A stretch of 64,000 nt of DNA from Diplolepis rosae (GCA_030998225.1 JAPYXD010000250.1:4898001-4962000), one strand, 5' to 3'; shown: positions 1 through 12,329, numbered from the stretch's first letter. Numbers and translations are program-made. The notes: generated by a model not told the origin, from the letters alone.

Positions 1-750
1 TCTTGAAAATAATACTTATTTTGTGCTAAATTTAAATAAACTGATGTCAAGATTCCCGTGTGGAAAAGCCGACTGGGGCCAGACTGGGTTCCAATCAGAT
101 TGCACATTTACCAGGCTGGCCCCAGCTGGGCTGTCTGACTGGGGCCCATTTTGGGTTGTAGCGCTCAGCCCAACCAAAGCCCATCTTTGGGAAAACTGAT
201 TGGGCCCAACTTGTGCAATCCGTTCCCTGCCCAGATAATAAGTGGGTTTTAAATGGGTAGTTGTTCTCTTGCCCACATGGAGAAAAATAGTTAAAGTAAT
301 TTTACTCAACTCTGTCGATTAAACATAAGACATAAGGATATTTGAACATCTATTAAATCCTAGTCGGGTAAAATCAATTTGATATATACCCAATTCAGCC
401 AAAGTGAATAACAATAAGCGTTACATAGGTAATAGTAAGGACTTGGGTAAAACGTTATCGACGACAGGGCACCAACATGCGTCAGTGGGTTAACATGAAA
501 TGTATAAGTATATCACCGACGCTTGAGGTGCTTCAAACCGTAGTTGGGTAAAATGAGCATCGGGCGTATTATTTGAACTGGCAATGGTATGCTTCTCTCA
601 AATAAAAAAAAATTCTTACCTCGAGCCTGCCAATAGTCATCCGGTACATACATAAACAACATACAAATACATTCGCACCATCCAGACGTAGCCAATCACA
701 TTTCAAATCAGAAATACACTTAAACATATAACCTTACATATATAAACCTA

Positions 751-1263
751 CACCGAAAAAAATTCCTTGTACCCGTATACTATTTTGCCTAGTTAGGACA
801 GGCGCCAACTTTGCAATCCTAGTTGAAATGAAAAAGTTCAAGTTTAGTAAGAAAAAGAAAGAAAGCAAGTTGATTTGACGGACAGATCCTTTCAGGCGCA
901 TGTATTAAACGTAACCAATAAACAACTTTACGTTTATGATCTACTAGAGCAAAATTTATATTGATAAAAGTGGATTTTAAAGAATTATTGACAAAAATAA
1001 ATTTTTGTTTACACAGTGAAAAAGTTATAAATACAGAAAATGTTCTTTTTACAGCGGAGTTTTGTAATGAAAACATAGCAATATTAATTGAATTTAATTG
1101 TTATTTGAACTAGAATTCTTTATTTCTCTGTAACAAGGTTTATATTGGTTTTTTCAACTATATGTACGTGATTCTCTTAAACAGGAATCCGTGTTATTTC
1201 AACTACTAGGTTAGACTTAACTATGGGTGATAGTTGACTCTCGGAAAAAAAATTTTTTCGGTG
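751..1263. mobile_element. 513-bp TA-flanked MITE inserted in A1
   Basis: Termini are CACCGAAAAAA and its complement TTTTTTCGGTG. TA lies on both sides (749-750, 1264-1265). Copy A3 (around 35080) has the uninterrupted junction with a single TA, so this is a clean insertion with TA duplication. That is the behaviour of Tc1/mariner-type transposases. No coding capacity. Confidence 0.82.
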
Positions 1264-2283
1264 TAATAACTACACACTTATATATAGTACGATACGATTT
1301 CGTCGAATCACGCACACGCTCGCTTACAATGCTGAGATATAAAACTTGAAACTTTCTTATATAGTGACTGCCTGAGTTATTCAGAGCTTGTGAGAGTAAG
1401 TGCCGTCAATAAAATTTTTGAGCCTTACTCAAGTAAAAATAAATCAACTTTTTTCATAAATGACTAATAAAATATTTTTAAAAATTAATATAATTAATTA
1501 ATTAGTATAACTATGATGATTAATATATATAATATAATTATTAAATTACATTTAGTATACATTTTTATTAAACGACGTATGAAGTTTAGTGAAACTAAAT
1601 TTTCAAATGTACATTAAAAAATTGCATTATTATTAAGAAGTATTATGTATAAAAACATTTAAAAGAAGGTTCTTTTATTTTCTGTGTTTTATATTTTCAA
1701 ATTTTACATTTGCGAATTCCAAATTATTATTCTGCCTGAGTAATTTATGTGATATTTCATATTTTATGTAATACACTTATCTACTTTTTTTTGTTTGAAT
1801 TTTCATAATATCAATTTAATTTTAAGAATTTACGTTTTTGAAATTAAAAATTTTTTATGTGTGCCCAAGGCGCAGATTACTTTCATTCGTTCCTGCGTGA
1901 ATAGATGTACCCGGGACGAAAAAGAAGAATCTCTCCTCGGTCTCTCGCGTCTCCCCAGTCTCTACATGAGTCTGATAGTCTCCAGCAGTCTCTCTCGTGA
2001 GCCGAACAGTCTTTCACAGTCTCGGTGATCTCCCGGCCAGAGATCAATAAAAAGTGATCCAGTCTTTCTTTTTGAAACTCAGTCTCGCGGAGACTTGAAT
2101 CTCTGTCTCATTATATAATGCATTTAGAAAAGAAATGTTTCATACTCTATCATTACAAGTACTAACGATAATTATATCAAATAAATTCATTCCTACTGCC
2201 TCCTCCTCTTTATAAATAATAATAGAAAATAATACAGTAGTAAGCCCTCAAAGTTTTAATTCGATCGGATATCTTTTGTTCTG

Positions 2284-2832
2284 TGTAAAAATTTGAAAAA
2301 AATTTCATCTGGGCCCAATTATTATGGCAAATTTTTATTAAGTACAGTTTTGAGTAGTGGACAACAATAAAGAATTAGGAATGAAAAAACTAATGTTTGT
2401 GCAAGTTACAAGTTTATTTAAGTGTCGTAAACAGCTGTTTTTTAAATTTTGTTGAAAAAATATTTTAAAAAAAAGTTGATCACATTGAAAATTTTATCTT
2501 TTAAGCAATCTTCAGGTATTTAGATTCGCGAATTAAATTTTCTTTCATGAAAATAACATAAAGACATGTTTCTTTGGCTTAAGCTGAAGAAATGGCAACA
2601 CAATATGATCAATTTTTTTTACGAAAATCCTGAAAACATATTTTTTCAACATTTTCAAGAAATTGTAATTTGCAAAGAAATTAGTTTTATAATTACAAAT
2701 TTTGTACAGTTGTTCATTACTCAAAACTAAACCTTAAAAATAATTCACTATAATAATTTGGCCCAGATGAATTTTTTTTCATATTTTCCAATATATGAAT
2801 TTTTATATTTTTGCACAGAATCTGAAAATCTA
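2284..2832. repeat. Internal hairpin of the AGTCTC element
   Basis: Sequence around 2300-2370 (with TTCATCTGGGCCCAATTATT) is complementary to 2705-2800 (AATAATTTGGCCCAGATGAA). The arms are about 90-130 bp with mismatches, and a loop of about 330 bp separates them. The ORF at 2758-2997 is one arm of this hairpin, not a gene. Confidence 0.6.
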
Positions 2833-2995
2833 AAAATATTACTGAAGCTACGCTTACCACGGCTCACAAATTGCGCTATGGACATTATTATATACAAAAA
2901 AATTGGATGTAAGTTTAAATTAATAGAAGCAATACACTGTATTTTTAATTTTTCTTATTCTGTAGTCTATTCCTTTCCCAAAAATTTATTTTCGT

Positions 2996-3509
2996 AATAT
3001 TGATTCATTTATCTAATATAATTTATTTAAAAACTTTCATTATGTTGTAAATTTATTTATAAAACGTGAATTAATAATTATTTTTTAAATGTGAATAAAA
3101 AATGAATATTACATTTAATTGACGCCTGAAAATCATAATAGTTTTCACTGTAACTTTAGTATGAAATAATAAAATGCTCAATGTCCCAACAAAAATTATT
3201 ATGAAAAATTGTAAACAAATTTCAATTTTTCATATATTATAGAAAAATTTGTTACTTTCATTGATATTATTTTAAATAAATTAGATATTGCTTGAGCAAA
3301 GTTATATTATTTATATTATTGATGATTGAACTTGACTGATCAAATAGAAGTAGATTTTCATTCATATTTTTACTATGCATGCAAATTTTTCAACTAATCG
3401 ATATACGGAAATAAAATAAAAATAAATTAGTTGATCCTGAAAATATGAATAATTAAAAAAAATCTATTTTGCTACTCAATTATTTGTTTCATTTAATACT
3501 AGACAAAAT
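2996..3509 (+). repeat. Repeat T, copy 1 (inverted relative to 38374-38882)
   Basis: About 510 bp that is reverse-complementary, with high similarity, to 38374-38882. Each copy sits inside a different transposon (AGTCTC element here, L element there), so it is a dispersed repeat or an internal module shared by two elements. No coding capacity. Confidence 0.65.
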
Positions 3510-4823
3510 CTTACTTCACGCGTAAATTTTTATTTCATTATCTTGGGGCCCTCAAAATTTCTTGATCCTTCAGTGGCAGATTTTAGGGCACAGGAATTTT
3601 GAGGCCGGCACTAATATTCTCTCACAAGTGGTGATACATGCTCCTAGTTAGTATATAAGGAGAGTTCGAATTTTACTTGTCAGCGTGAAGCGAGCGATAT
3701 ATCTTATACATTGCGGCGTTATTATTAACTTGTATTAGTTAGGTTTATGTAAGCGTATAGAATTAATATACTTTAAGACCTTCAACCTTATATCACCCTG
3801 TACCCAAACTGAGTCGACAGCCTGGTCGTCTATATCTAACTATAGAATGTAAACAATCGTTTAGATAGTGAATTCTGGAAGAAGTATTTTTTTATCAAAA
3901 TAAATTTTCTCCGTGTAAGCATTGAGAGATTAAAGATTCTGATTCCGAGATTTACGAAAGACTTGGTAGTCTCCTAGGAATCTCTTGCAAAGATACTCAG
4001 TCTCTCTACCCGAGACTTGAGTATTGCTTTCAGAGACCCAGTAAAGACGCGCCAGTCTCTGTGGAGTCTACCTGGTTGCGCGGAGAGAGACTCAAAAAGA
4101 GACTGGGGAGACGCGAGAGACTGAGGAGAGATTCGTCTTTTTCGTCCCGGGTAGCTGTTGGAATAAATCTTGCGATTTACGATTTACTCAACTCTCGATT
4201 GAAGCGTAGAGTAGAATGAACGCAAAGCTCTACTATTTTTGTGATTTAATAAAAGATTGATTTTTTATAGTTATACTACGAGTAATAATATATATATTTA
4301 AAAATGTTTAATGCACGCTTTCATACTTCACCCTACGCTTCTGAACTTTACTCAACTTTGATTCATTTTTGAACATTTAATATATCACAAATAAATACAA
4401 TGATAATAACTTCTAACTTGTCCTTATGTCCCAAATTTGATCGCAAGTTGAGTAAAATTACTTCAACTATTTTTTTCCGTGCAGTAAAGAAATTGTTAGA
4501 ACTGAATTCTGCTCGATTTTACCTTCATCTGTGGAATGCTGATGTTCGGAAAAGTTTGGAGTTTGTTCTGCAATAAACAACACTCAAAATTATAAACTTC
4601 ATGTCTTACTTTTAAGGTTAGGAAAACATAACCTCAAAATTCGCACGTCTGCATGTGATTTCTCGTTCCACTAGGTTATAAAAAGAAAAATTTACTTTTA
4701 TCAACACATCAATTTCTGTCTTATTTATTATTTTAGGTCTCTGATAAACTAAATATATTTTAATTTTTTTTAAGTTAATTAATTTTTCTTAGTTGAATTT
4801 AAAAAATATTTATTCTAGCTTAC

Positions 4824-4932
4824 CATCATCAGAACTCGAATTTTCTCTAGCTGCCACCTTAATTGCCTGAATTGCTCGATGTTTTTTCACCCGAACACGC
4901 ATTTGATTATTAGCAAGTCGCTTTTTATCCAT
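4824..4932 (-). CDS. Possible first coding exon (basic N-terminal peptide)
   Basis: On the minus strand an ATG at 4932-4930 opens 36 codons rich in Lys, Arg, Gln and Ala (starting MDKKRLANNQMRVRVKK), ending in acidic serines. A good donor, GATGATG|GTAAGC, follows. A basic start plus a donor suggests a first exon, perhaps of the gene once carried by the surrounding TTGGGCC-rich element. No downstream exon was found in the window (the next minus-strand sequence is the A1 insertion). It could equally be a chance ORF. Confidence 0.3.
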
Positions 4933-5236
4933 TTTTGTATAATATTATAAAACAGTGATTAGTATACTTTTTCTAAAACCTTCAACGTTATATGTGTGTT
5001 TGCATACTTAATTACTTTGGGTGCATATCAAATAGGGGGCATATTAGTAGACTTCAATTATAGTATACTATACTGTATTATTACCATTGTTTTTTTTGGA
5101 ACATGGGTATTAATTGGTGTTTCCATTTGGGGCCAATTTGAGATGCCCAACCAAGATCCATACATGGGGCGCCAAGTTGGGCCCAGCTTGGAGCCCAATA
5201 ATAAATTGGGCTAAGTTAGGAAAATTTCCACACGGG

Positions 5237-6145
5237 TTGTATACTACTTATATACGTTTCAAAAATCTATTATTTAATCGCCCAAGAAATCCTTTTCACA
5301 TAGCACGAAGAATTTGCGCGGTGAAGAATAAATGCGCGCGAGCGAACGGCACAGTTTTGGCACCTCGCGCGACTATGTTTTCGACCGAATTGGATCGTTC
5401 CAAAATGCGGGTGATTTTTTTTCTCAACGGAATATAAAAGATAATTGAATGAAGTATATGTGGTTTTCTTTTTTAGTCGAAATCCGACGAAGAAGACATT
5501 TGTTTATCAATTTGTTATAAACAATTATTAAAATTTCACATAAAATTTCAAGTTTTCAAATCGGAAAAAATCATAGCCAATCTATGTTAAATGACAATTC
5601 CATTGTCACAAAAAATATAAAAATCGGATAATTAGATCAGCCAGAATTAATTTTACAAAAAAAAGTGACAAAAATCTTTAATTGTTAATATTATTAACAA
5701 ACATTTTTTTTTAACGAAATCACTTCAGATTTATGTCAGGAATGTAAACATTATCGTAAAAAATCATTTTAAAAGTAGATTTGAATTTTCATCCAATTCG
5801 GGTGATCCGTTTCAGAAATTCTGACCCAGATATTACATCGTCAGCTGCATGGAAAGCTGCATGCGCATTCAAAACTTGCATTTTTGAATACAAATCACGT
5901 AGAGACAAAAAGAATCTCTGTAAATAAATGTTTGCATGTTCTTGATACTTTTTGATTAAATTATCGTTGCATAATATTCTGGCTGATATGTGTAAAAGTA
6001 AAAAATTTTTAAAACGATTTATATCAAGAATGTTTAACAGCACTACTGGACCACAATATAACAGGATGAATCTGAATTCAGTTGCTTTCCATTTATTTAA
6101 TGATATTAAGGACCATGTTTTCTTTTGAAATTCACAAGGAATGCA
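5237..6145. other. AT-rich stretch without recognisable genes
   Basis: Ordinary AT-rich sequence with a short GC-richer patch at 5290-5400. The longest ORF (84 codons on the minus strand at 5789-6043) has no recognisable motif or splice context. Confidence 0.4.
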
Positions 6146-6350
6146 TTTTGGGTTTTCACCGGGGCCAGGCTGGATAGCCCTATCTCAAGTCGGGCACTGA
6201 CCGGGGAAAATTGGCAGGACCCGACTAACTGCGTAACGCTTAAAATATTGGGCTCTGGCTGGAGCCATCAAGTCAAATTCTAGCGAGATCGTCTGGTTAC
6301 CGCCCAACCAAAAACATAGGCCCCTGCTAGATCCCTCCAGGTACCCAATT
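6146..6350. repeat. GGCCC-rich short element
   Basis: A GC-rich island holding GGGGCCAGGC, GGGCTCTGGCTGG, CCGCCCAACC and GGCCCC words in AT-rich flanks. It resembles the TTGGGCC-type elements at 55-280 and 13850-14030 in word content but is not closely alignable to them. The ends are approximate, possibly GGGT at both. Confidence 0.35.
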
Positions 6351-6887
6351 AATGATTTTAAACAGTTTTAATTAATTATTCCCAGTTTATGAGCGGAATT
6401 AAGGGCCTATTTTATATTTCTAATAATTGTAAATAATAATTTCACTGGAAAGTAACATGCCGGGCAAAATAAATTATTTTAAAAAACAGTAATAGAGAAT
6501 TGATGATAATAAGTTATAATAAATAAATAATTATTTCACATTTTAATTTTACAGTGAAAAAGACATAATTATTAACATTGTCATGTACATTTTTCTCACA
6601 ATAAAACTAAAGTTTGAAATAATTATCTGACATCATCTGCCATTTTTCTTTTTTATAGTAACTTGTTCTACCCAACATACTTTTCAATAAAATTTATATT
6701 GTATGATATAAAATTTACAGAAATAATTAGAAAATCTAACAAATGGGCTTTAACTTTATTCACATCCGTAAATTTTATTGTATGAACATTTTGAAAATAA
6801 TAAACAGACATGTAGAAAAAGCTCAATTAAAAATTGAAACGTAGATCACAAAATTTGAATAGTTAAATAATATTAACGGACGTCTTA
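6351..6887. other. AT-rich stretch, nothing recognised
   Basis: Low-complexity AT-rich sequence between the GGCCC repeat and the TTAA foldback. It is the 3' flank of the DUF4806 gene on the far side of the foldback insertion. No ORF or repeat with support. Confidence 0.4.
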
Positions 6888-6891
6888 TTAA

Positions 6892-8898
6892 CCCATTAAC
6901 GCCCAAAGTCACAGACTATTTATCTCATTTTTGGCCCCTGTTGCCAATGAGAAAAAGGGAATATATCATGACCAAACCTTGTATATATAATGTTTTTGGG
7001 TCTCCCCTTTCGATTTATGAAGTCCAAATTACATTATCGTGCACTGGAAAACCAATATGGCGGATTTTATTGAAAAAAGTACCGAAAATTTGAATTTTTT
7101 TTATTTATTCTTTTTTTTTTCAAATGGATAAAGCATATTGATCTATTTCAAACTATGGAAAAAGGTGGACAAAATAGTTGTAGTTTATGACAAATATTTT
7201 TTGGTCCAGCTCCTTATGTTTTATCTTTTCCAAAATGACGGAAAACTATGGAAATTTAGAAAAATACGCGTTTGTTCATGACATTTCTAAGATAATTGGA
7301 TAATACACGGAATATTATTGATCAAACTGTCAAAGTTTGATTGATTAATTATGTACAGACCTCTTCGAGTATATGTAACGACCTGATTAATGGCGGATTC
7401 AATATGGCGCTTAGAGAACTTGGGAAATACTGAGTTTTTTCAAGATTATCGTTGATGAAAATTCCTGAACCTGTATTAAATTCAATTTTCTCAAGTTTCT
7501 TGGCACATTATATGAAAATCCGGTGACAGTGTTAGAAAATTCAAAATGGCGGATCCAATATGGCGGTCCGAATATTGAAGATTTAATAATATGCTAATGA
7601 AAAAAATATTTTCGTATTTTATGTAAAATATGTGATAAAAAATGTCTCTAGACATTTTTTTATTGAGATCGCTAGTTCCGCGGAAAAAATTCGTAAAGTT
7701 CTGAATTTATATTTCACGATCTGCATATTCTCCAACGCTTGATGTACCATATGTGGCTAAATGAAGTTATTCGACTTCTACTTGGCATAGTTTTCATAAC
7801 GTAATGGTCAAAAGTGATTATTTGATCTACTTAACGAATTCAATCTCATACAGAAGTTTTACGCTTCAAACTTCCACTACTCGTATGACTGATGTGATAA
7901 AAAAAAAGTATATAATTTTGTAACCAATTGAATTGATATTTATTACGATCAAAATAAGAATTTTTCTTATTTTCTAAAATAGATCATATTGATTCAATCT
8001 ACTCATTTACTAAATCCATCATCCAACTTCATTTAGCCACATATGGTACATCAAGCGTTGGAGAATATCCAGATCGAGAAATATAAATTCAGAACTTTAC
8101 GAATTTTTTCCGCTGAATTAGCGATCTCATTCAAAAAATGTCTAGACATTTTTGATCACATATTTTACATAAAATACGAAAATATTTTTTTCATTAGCAT
8201 ATTATTAAATCTTCAATATTCAGACCGCCATATTGGATCCGCCATTTTGAATTTTCTAACACTGTCACCGGATTTTCATATAATGTGCCAAGAAACATGG
8301 GAAAATTCAATTTAATAAAGGTTCAGGAATTTTCATCAACGATAATCTTGAAAAAACTCGGTATTTCACAAGTTCTCCAAGCGCCATATTGAATCCGCCA
8401 TTAATCAGGTCATTACATATACTTGAAGAGGTCTGTACATAATTAATCAATCAAACTTTGACAGTTTGATCAATAACATTCCGTGTATTATCCAATTATC
8501 TTAGAAATGTCATGAAAAAACGCGTATTTTTCTAAATTTCCATAGTTTTCCGCCATTTTGGAAAAGAAAAAACATAAGGAGCTGGACCAAAAAATATTTT
8601 TCATAAACTACAACTATTTTGTCCACCTATGGCCATAGTTTGAAATATATCAATATGCTTTATCCATTTAAAAAAAAAAGAATAAATAAAAAAAATTCAA
8701 ATTTTCGGTACTGTTTTCAATCAAATCCGCCATATTGGTTTTCCAGTGCACGATAATGTAATTTTGACTTTATAAATCGAAAGAGGAGACCCAAAAACAT
8801 TTTATATACAAGGTTTGGTCATGATATATTCCCTTTTTTGCTTTGTCAACAAAGGCCAAAAATGAGTTAAAAAGTCTCTGATTTTGGGCGTTAATGGG
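6892..8898. mobile_element. 2-kb TTAA-flanked foldback element (piggyBac-like MITE)
   Basis: Starts CCCATTAACGCCC and ends GGGCGTTAATGGG, with TTAA on both sides (6888-6891, 8899-8902). TTAA duplication with CCC...GGG ends is the signature of piggyBac-type transposition. The arms are very long (about 6892-7775 against 8025-8898) and pair almost throughout, leaving a loop of about 250 bp. It encodes no protein; the ORF at 8043-8315 is arm sequence. It sits exactly at the 3' end of the DUF4806 coding sequence. Confidence 0.85.
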
Positions 8899-11176
8899 TT
8901 AAGCAGTATTATTGTTCGACTCTCTGAGTCTTCGCCTACCGTCCCAATCCTTGGCATTCGGCAGTACCTCCTTCATTTCAGCTAGAAACGATTGTTCGCT
9001 CAGAGGTAGACCAGTTACGGGTTCTCTGTAGTTTTGCGTAGGAGACGCTGGAAAAAATATATTGCTACTTAGATCAGGAAGGGAAACCAACTTTTATAGA
9101 TTTTTTATATTTAGAGGAAGAATTTGATAATGTTAACGGGGCTACAACATTTTCGATATATTAAAACAAAAATCGATAAATTGACAAGGACAGACGAATT
9201 ATTAGCAGCATATACCCGAACCCGGTAATAGGAATTGATGATGAAAAAGAAGAAGCGAAAATCACAAAAGGAGTGGGGCAAGGATATGTTTTTTGCCACC
9301 TCTCTCTAATTTATATATTTGAGATGTTCTTCATAAAATTGAAAAAGAAGTTAAAAATTAGGCATAAAGGAAAGGAAAAAAACAGACTAGAATATATTGA
9401 ACAGATTATAGGAGACGTAAGCTTAGAATAGAAAGCAATAGAAAAGGGCACCAAACCGCTAGTACTACGACTGTTTAATACAGAAATATATATTACCTAG
9501 CATACATTCATACATCCTTGTATTTTTAAAAATATATTTATCTTTAGTTTTCTTCATCGTGACGAACTGAAGGGCTAAATCAGGAGTCAAATATCTTCTA
9601 AAGATATTAGTTATTGTTCTTCGTGTTCGTAATTTAGGATCATTCATTAAGTTGAACGAAGCAATCTACAAAAACGTTATTTCTGATCAATTGATATAAA
9701 AAAAGTAAAAGTTAAATAATAAGGCTACTGTTTTGTGTAAATTGTACTCACAAAATTGTTACGAAAAGCCTCATCGGTTAACTTTTGTTCAAATTCTTGG
9801 AACTCTTCATAACATTGGAAAGGAATATTCAAATTATGGTCCTGGGCAAAGCTATGAAACAGATTATCTGTTAGCACATGACTACTTTGTTTTGCTAGAA
9901 GAATTCTTTGGCTTTCACCCACTTCATTTGTAATTACGTCAATTCTGTTGACGACCGTTAATATTTTATCTGAAAAATAAATTATTACATATAATTACAA
10001 TATTATTGTTAGAAGAAGTGAATTTTGAAGTTTTATCAACCATACGGATGTAATTAAATTTTGCTTGATTCTGTTTACTTAGTAAATTCGTGTAGATATC
10101 TTCTTTTTGAGGGCCATACTGTTTTTCATATCTTACTCGAGTAACTGGGTTGTTGAATGCGGATTTGCTACATCTAGGAACAGCAGGAATCGTGTGATCT
10201 GCTAAAATACAAATGTTAAGTGGATTGGTTCAACAATGAGTACTCACTTTTCAAAATGTAATTCAATGTTTAACAACATTATAAAAAATTACTTTTTCAA
10301 TCTCACAAGAATATTAATAGAAAAGCAAATTATTTTTGTATGATATTTACAAAACCTTGTTACCTTTGTTAGTGTTATTAGTATTTTCCGCGGATGATCG
10401 AGACATGTTTTTTATTTGATAAAGTGTATTGGAGCTTCAAGGCGGTTGTGGGTGATTTTGCTCAAGTATTGGAATTCGAACTGAATTATCTCTTTGCCTA
10501 ACCTTTTGTCGCTTTTTGGTTTGATTAGCTGGTGAAATAAAATGAATGTCCTCTTCCTCCGACGATGATTCATCACCTTCCTTATCATCGTGAAGTAAGT
10601 TCCTTTTCTTTGAAAAAGTCCCATCTAAATCAGGAACATTTAGCACCGAGTTAGTACTCCCACTAACTTTGTACTGTTTAGAGCGAATACGTGTAGCTAT
10701 TTCAATGACTTTTCTTTCTTCATCACTTTCTTGACCAGTAGTGAAAACGTATTTTTTAGTTTCCAAAAATTTAACTCTTTTTAAGGCCTCGTCGTAGGTT
10801 CCTAAAATCTTTTATTTTGTTTATACTTATAAGTACTACAAATAATGATATAAAAGTATATAAAACTACTTTTTTTTAAAGAAAAAAAAATTGAATCCTC
10901 ACCAGCATGTCCCTTAATTGTGATAGCATACGTCGGCCAATCATCTGGAGGTGGAGCTAAATCATGTAACAACTTGCATTTTTCACCGCTGTAGGGAGGC
11001 GGCATAAATACCGTCACCGTATTTTTCTGATCCTCGTCATAGAAAATCCAAGAAGAAGGTGCAAAATCAATTTCTTTAATTCTTTGCTCATCTGGTTCTT
11101 CTTCATTTAAGAATTCGAACAATAAAAAAGCTTTTACGGGCTGTGTCTTCCCTTTGCTTTTGTTTTTCAATGACAT
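8899..11176 (-). CDS. DUF4806-domain gene, six exons (one in-frame stop)
   Basis: Minus-strand model with GT-AG introns: exons 11176-10903, 10801-10364, 10201-10046, 9969-9752, 9665-9497, 9047-8899. The summed length is 1404 nt, divisible by three, about 467 residues. Exon 1 starts MSLKNKSKGK and carries the N-terminal domain (WIFYDEDQ, PPPDDWPTYAI). Exon 2 continues in frame (GTYDEALKRVKFLETKKYVF) into an acidic, lysine-rich linker. Exons 4-5 hold the DUF4806 core (FEQKLTDEAFRNNF, then RRTITNIFRRYLTPDLALQF). DUF4806 proteins are widespread in insects; their function is not known to me. Two oddities. Codon 10439-10437 is an in-frame TGA within exon 2, so the gene is either recently broken or has an isoform ending there. 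The last exon ends at a TAA that is part of the TTAA target of the foldback at 6892. Intron 5 contains an antisense LINE relic. The exon 6 assignment is the least certain. Confidence 0.72.
9117..9430 (+). pseudogene. LINE reverse-transcriptase relic
   Basis: The plus strand reads, with stops, like the palm region of a non-LTR reverse transcriptase: an FDNVN block, then IDDEKEEAKITKGVGQGYV, corresponding to the conserved GVRQGC-x-LSP-x-LFN-x-Y segment, then a short helix-rich piece. Only about 100 codons survive and the catalytic FADD box is not visible. It lies antisense inside intron 5 of the DUF4806 gene. Confidence 0.6.
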
Positions 11177-12329
11177 TTTGGACTTATAAATATTTAGAAA
11201 GTGAAATTACGTATAAATATATAAGCAAGCAATAAATGAAAGTGAAAAAGCAATTTGTTTAACATGTAGAGAAAACGTCTAATTGACAATCGCTTGTTCT
11301 CCACGAGTGAAACACGTTATTTTTCCCAACAAGTTTAGTAACAATTGTACTTTTACTGTCTGTTTTGAGACGGGACATGTGGTGAAAATAGCAACAGACG
11401 TGTTAGAAAAATAAAATTGTATTACAATATGAGCTTTGCAGAAGATATTTTCTTTAAAATATAGTTTTGTATAAAATATCAGTGCAAAATAAGAAAGGAT
11501 TATTTCATCATATAAAAATTGAACATTTTCTCATGTAACAATAATAAAATGAAGTCGAATAAAGAATGAAATAAAGAAATACATTAAAATTGTTGATGTA
11601 AAATTAAGAATGTAACAAACCTTCATTGAGAAATAGAGCTTCATATATTAAGCGCGTTTAAAAATATTATTAATGTTTATTTATTGAAATAAAATAATTA
11701 TTTTGATAAATACATAAATTAAAATTAGTTTTCTGGCAATCACTTACATAAAAAATATTCACTTTAGTCATAAGTCCTATTTACTAAAGGGCTTCAAAAT
11801 GTTTTAAATATTTTATTAAGTTAATTATGGAATACTAATATTTCGATGAACTGATAATATTATATATTATATGTATACGCGTGAAAACCCATACGCGTCT
11901 ACGTGAGAGAAAATAAAGGAACTAACTAGTATAATAAACTGTAAGAAAATATTTCTTCAGTACATCCTTTCGTAAATTTGTAATCATAAAGTAAGTTCAT
12001 TCAAATTCCAGAACAAATAATTTTATATCTTATTTATGAAACAAATCTAACCTATATGTGTTTGAGGCATGGAGCATGAAATGCAATTTTTGAGTTATTG
12101 ATGATTATCAGGAAAAATTATTTAAAAGTTTACTTACCGTCGTGAAGCACTTTCAAAAGCAAATCTTTGCCAAAAGAAAAGAAAGAATTTTCTTCTCTGA
12201 ATCACGGTCGATGAGAAAATCATTTGAACAAAACTGATAAAACTGAAGCTCTTGCTAGACACATAAAGATTCTTCTCATGAGGAAGCGTATACAGAGAAA
12301 AATAGCATCTGTTCATAATGACTAGAAAT
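11177..12329. other. 5' flank of the DUF4806 gene, no other gene recognised
   Basis: AT-rich upstream sequence. It should contain the promoter of the minus-strand gene starting at 11176, but I see no convincing TATA or initiator. The minus-strand ORF at 12134-12316 lacks supporting features. Confidence 0.35.

Larger units (their letters stand above)
1910..4151. mobile_element. 2.2-kb AGTCTC-rich TIR element inserted in A1
   Basis: Begins CCCGGGACGAAAAAGA and ends with its complement. The TIR is about 50 bp and continues into long subterminal blocks (1920-2105 and 3930-4140) packed with AGTCTC/GAGACT words. TA flanks both sides (1908-1909, 4152-4153), and A3 has the empty site with one TA (around 35579). 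The interior holds a hairpin (2284-2832) and a repeat shared with 38.4 kb. There is no transposase ORF, so it is probably a non-autonomous TA-targeting element. Confidence 0.8.
276..4481 (+). mobile_element. A-family element, copy A1 (CACGGAGAAAAATAG termini), carrying two nested insertions
   Basis: Left terminus is a variant of CACGGAGAAAAATAGTT followed by TTTTACTCAAC. The right terminus is its complement, TTTTTTCCGTG. The flanking dinucleotide is CA on both sides (274-275, 4482-4483), matching the 2-bp duplication seen for its relatives. A shorter copy at 34603-35911 has the same body without the insertions, which pins the inserted segments to 751-1263 and 1910-4151. There is no transposase, so it is non-autonomous. 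The superfamily is not recognised. Confidence 0.7.
55..5236. mobile_element. Outer TTGGGCC-rich DNA element with nested insertions
   Basis: The ends are inverted copies of CCCGTGTGGAAA (55-66 and the complement of 5225-5236). Inside both ends lie dense runs of TTGGGCC, GGCCC and GCCCA words (about 60-235 and 5120-5220). The middle is occupied by an unrelated A-family element (276-4481), so the original element was only about 1 kb. I cannot assign a superfamily, and the target duplication is unclear (possibly TT). ORFs read through the GGCCC words are composition artefacts. The right half contains a possible short coding exon on the minus strand (4824-4932). Confidence 0.6.

Noticed and set aside
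16..309. 97-codon minus-strand ORF at the left edge
   Set aside because: It reads through TTGGGCC/GGGCC repeat words of the outer element; no protein-like conservation.
8043..8315. 90-codon plus-strand ORF
   Set aside because: Falls in the right arm of the TTAA foldback; the complementary arm carries its mirror.
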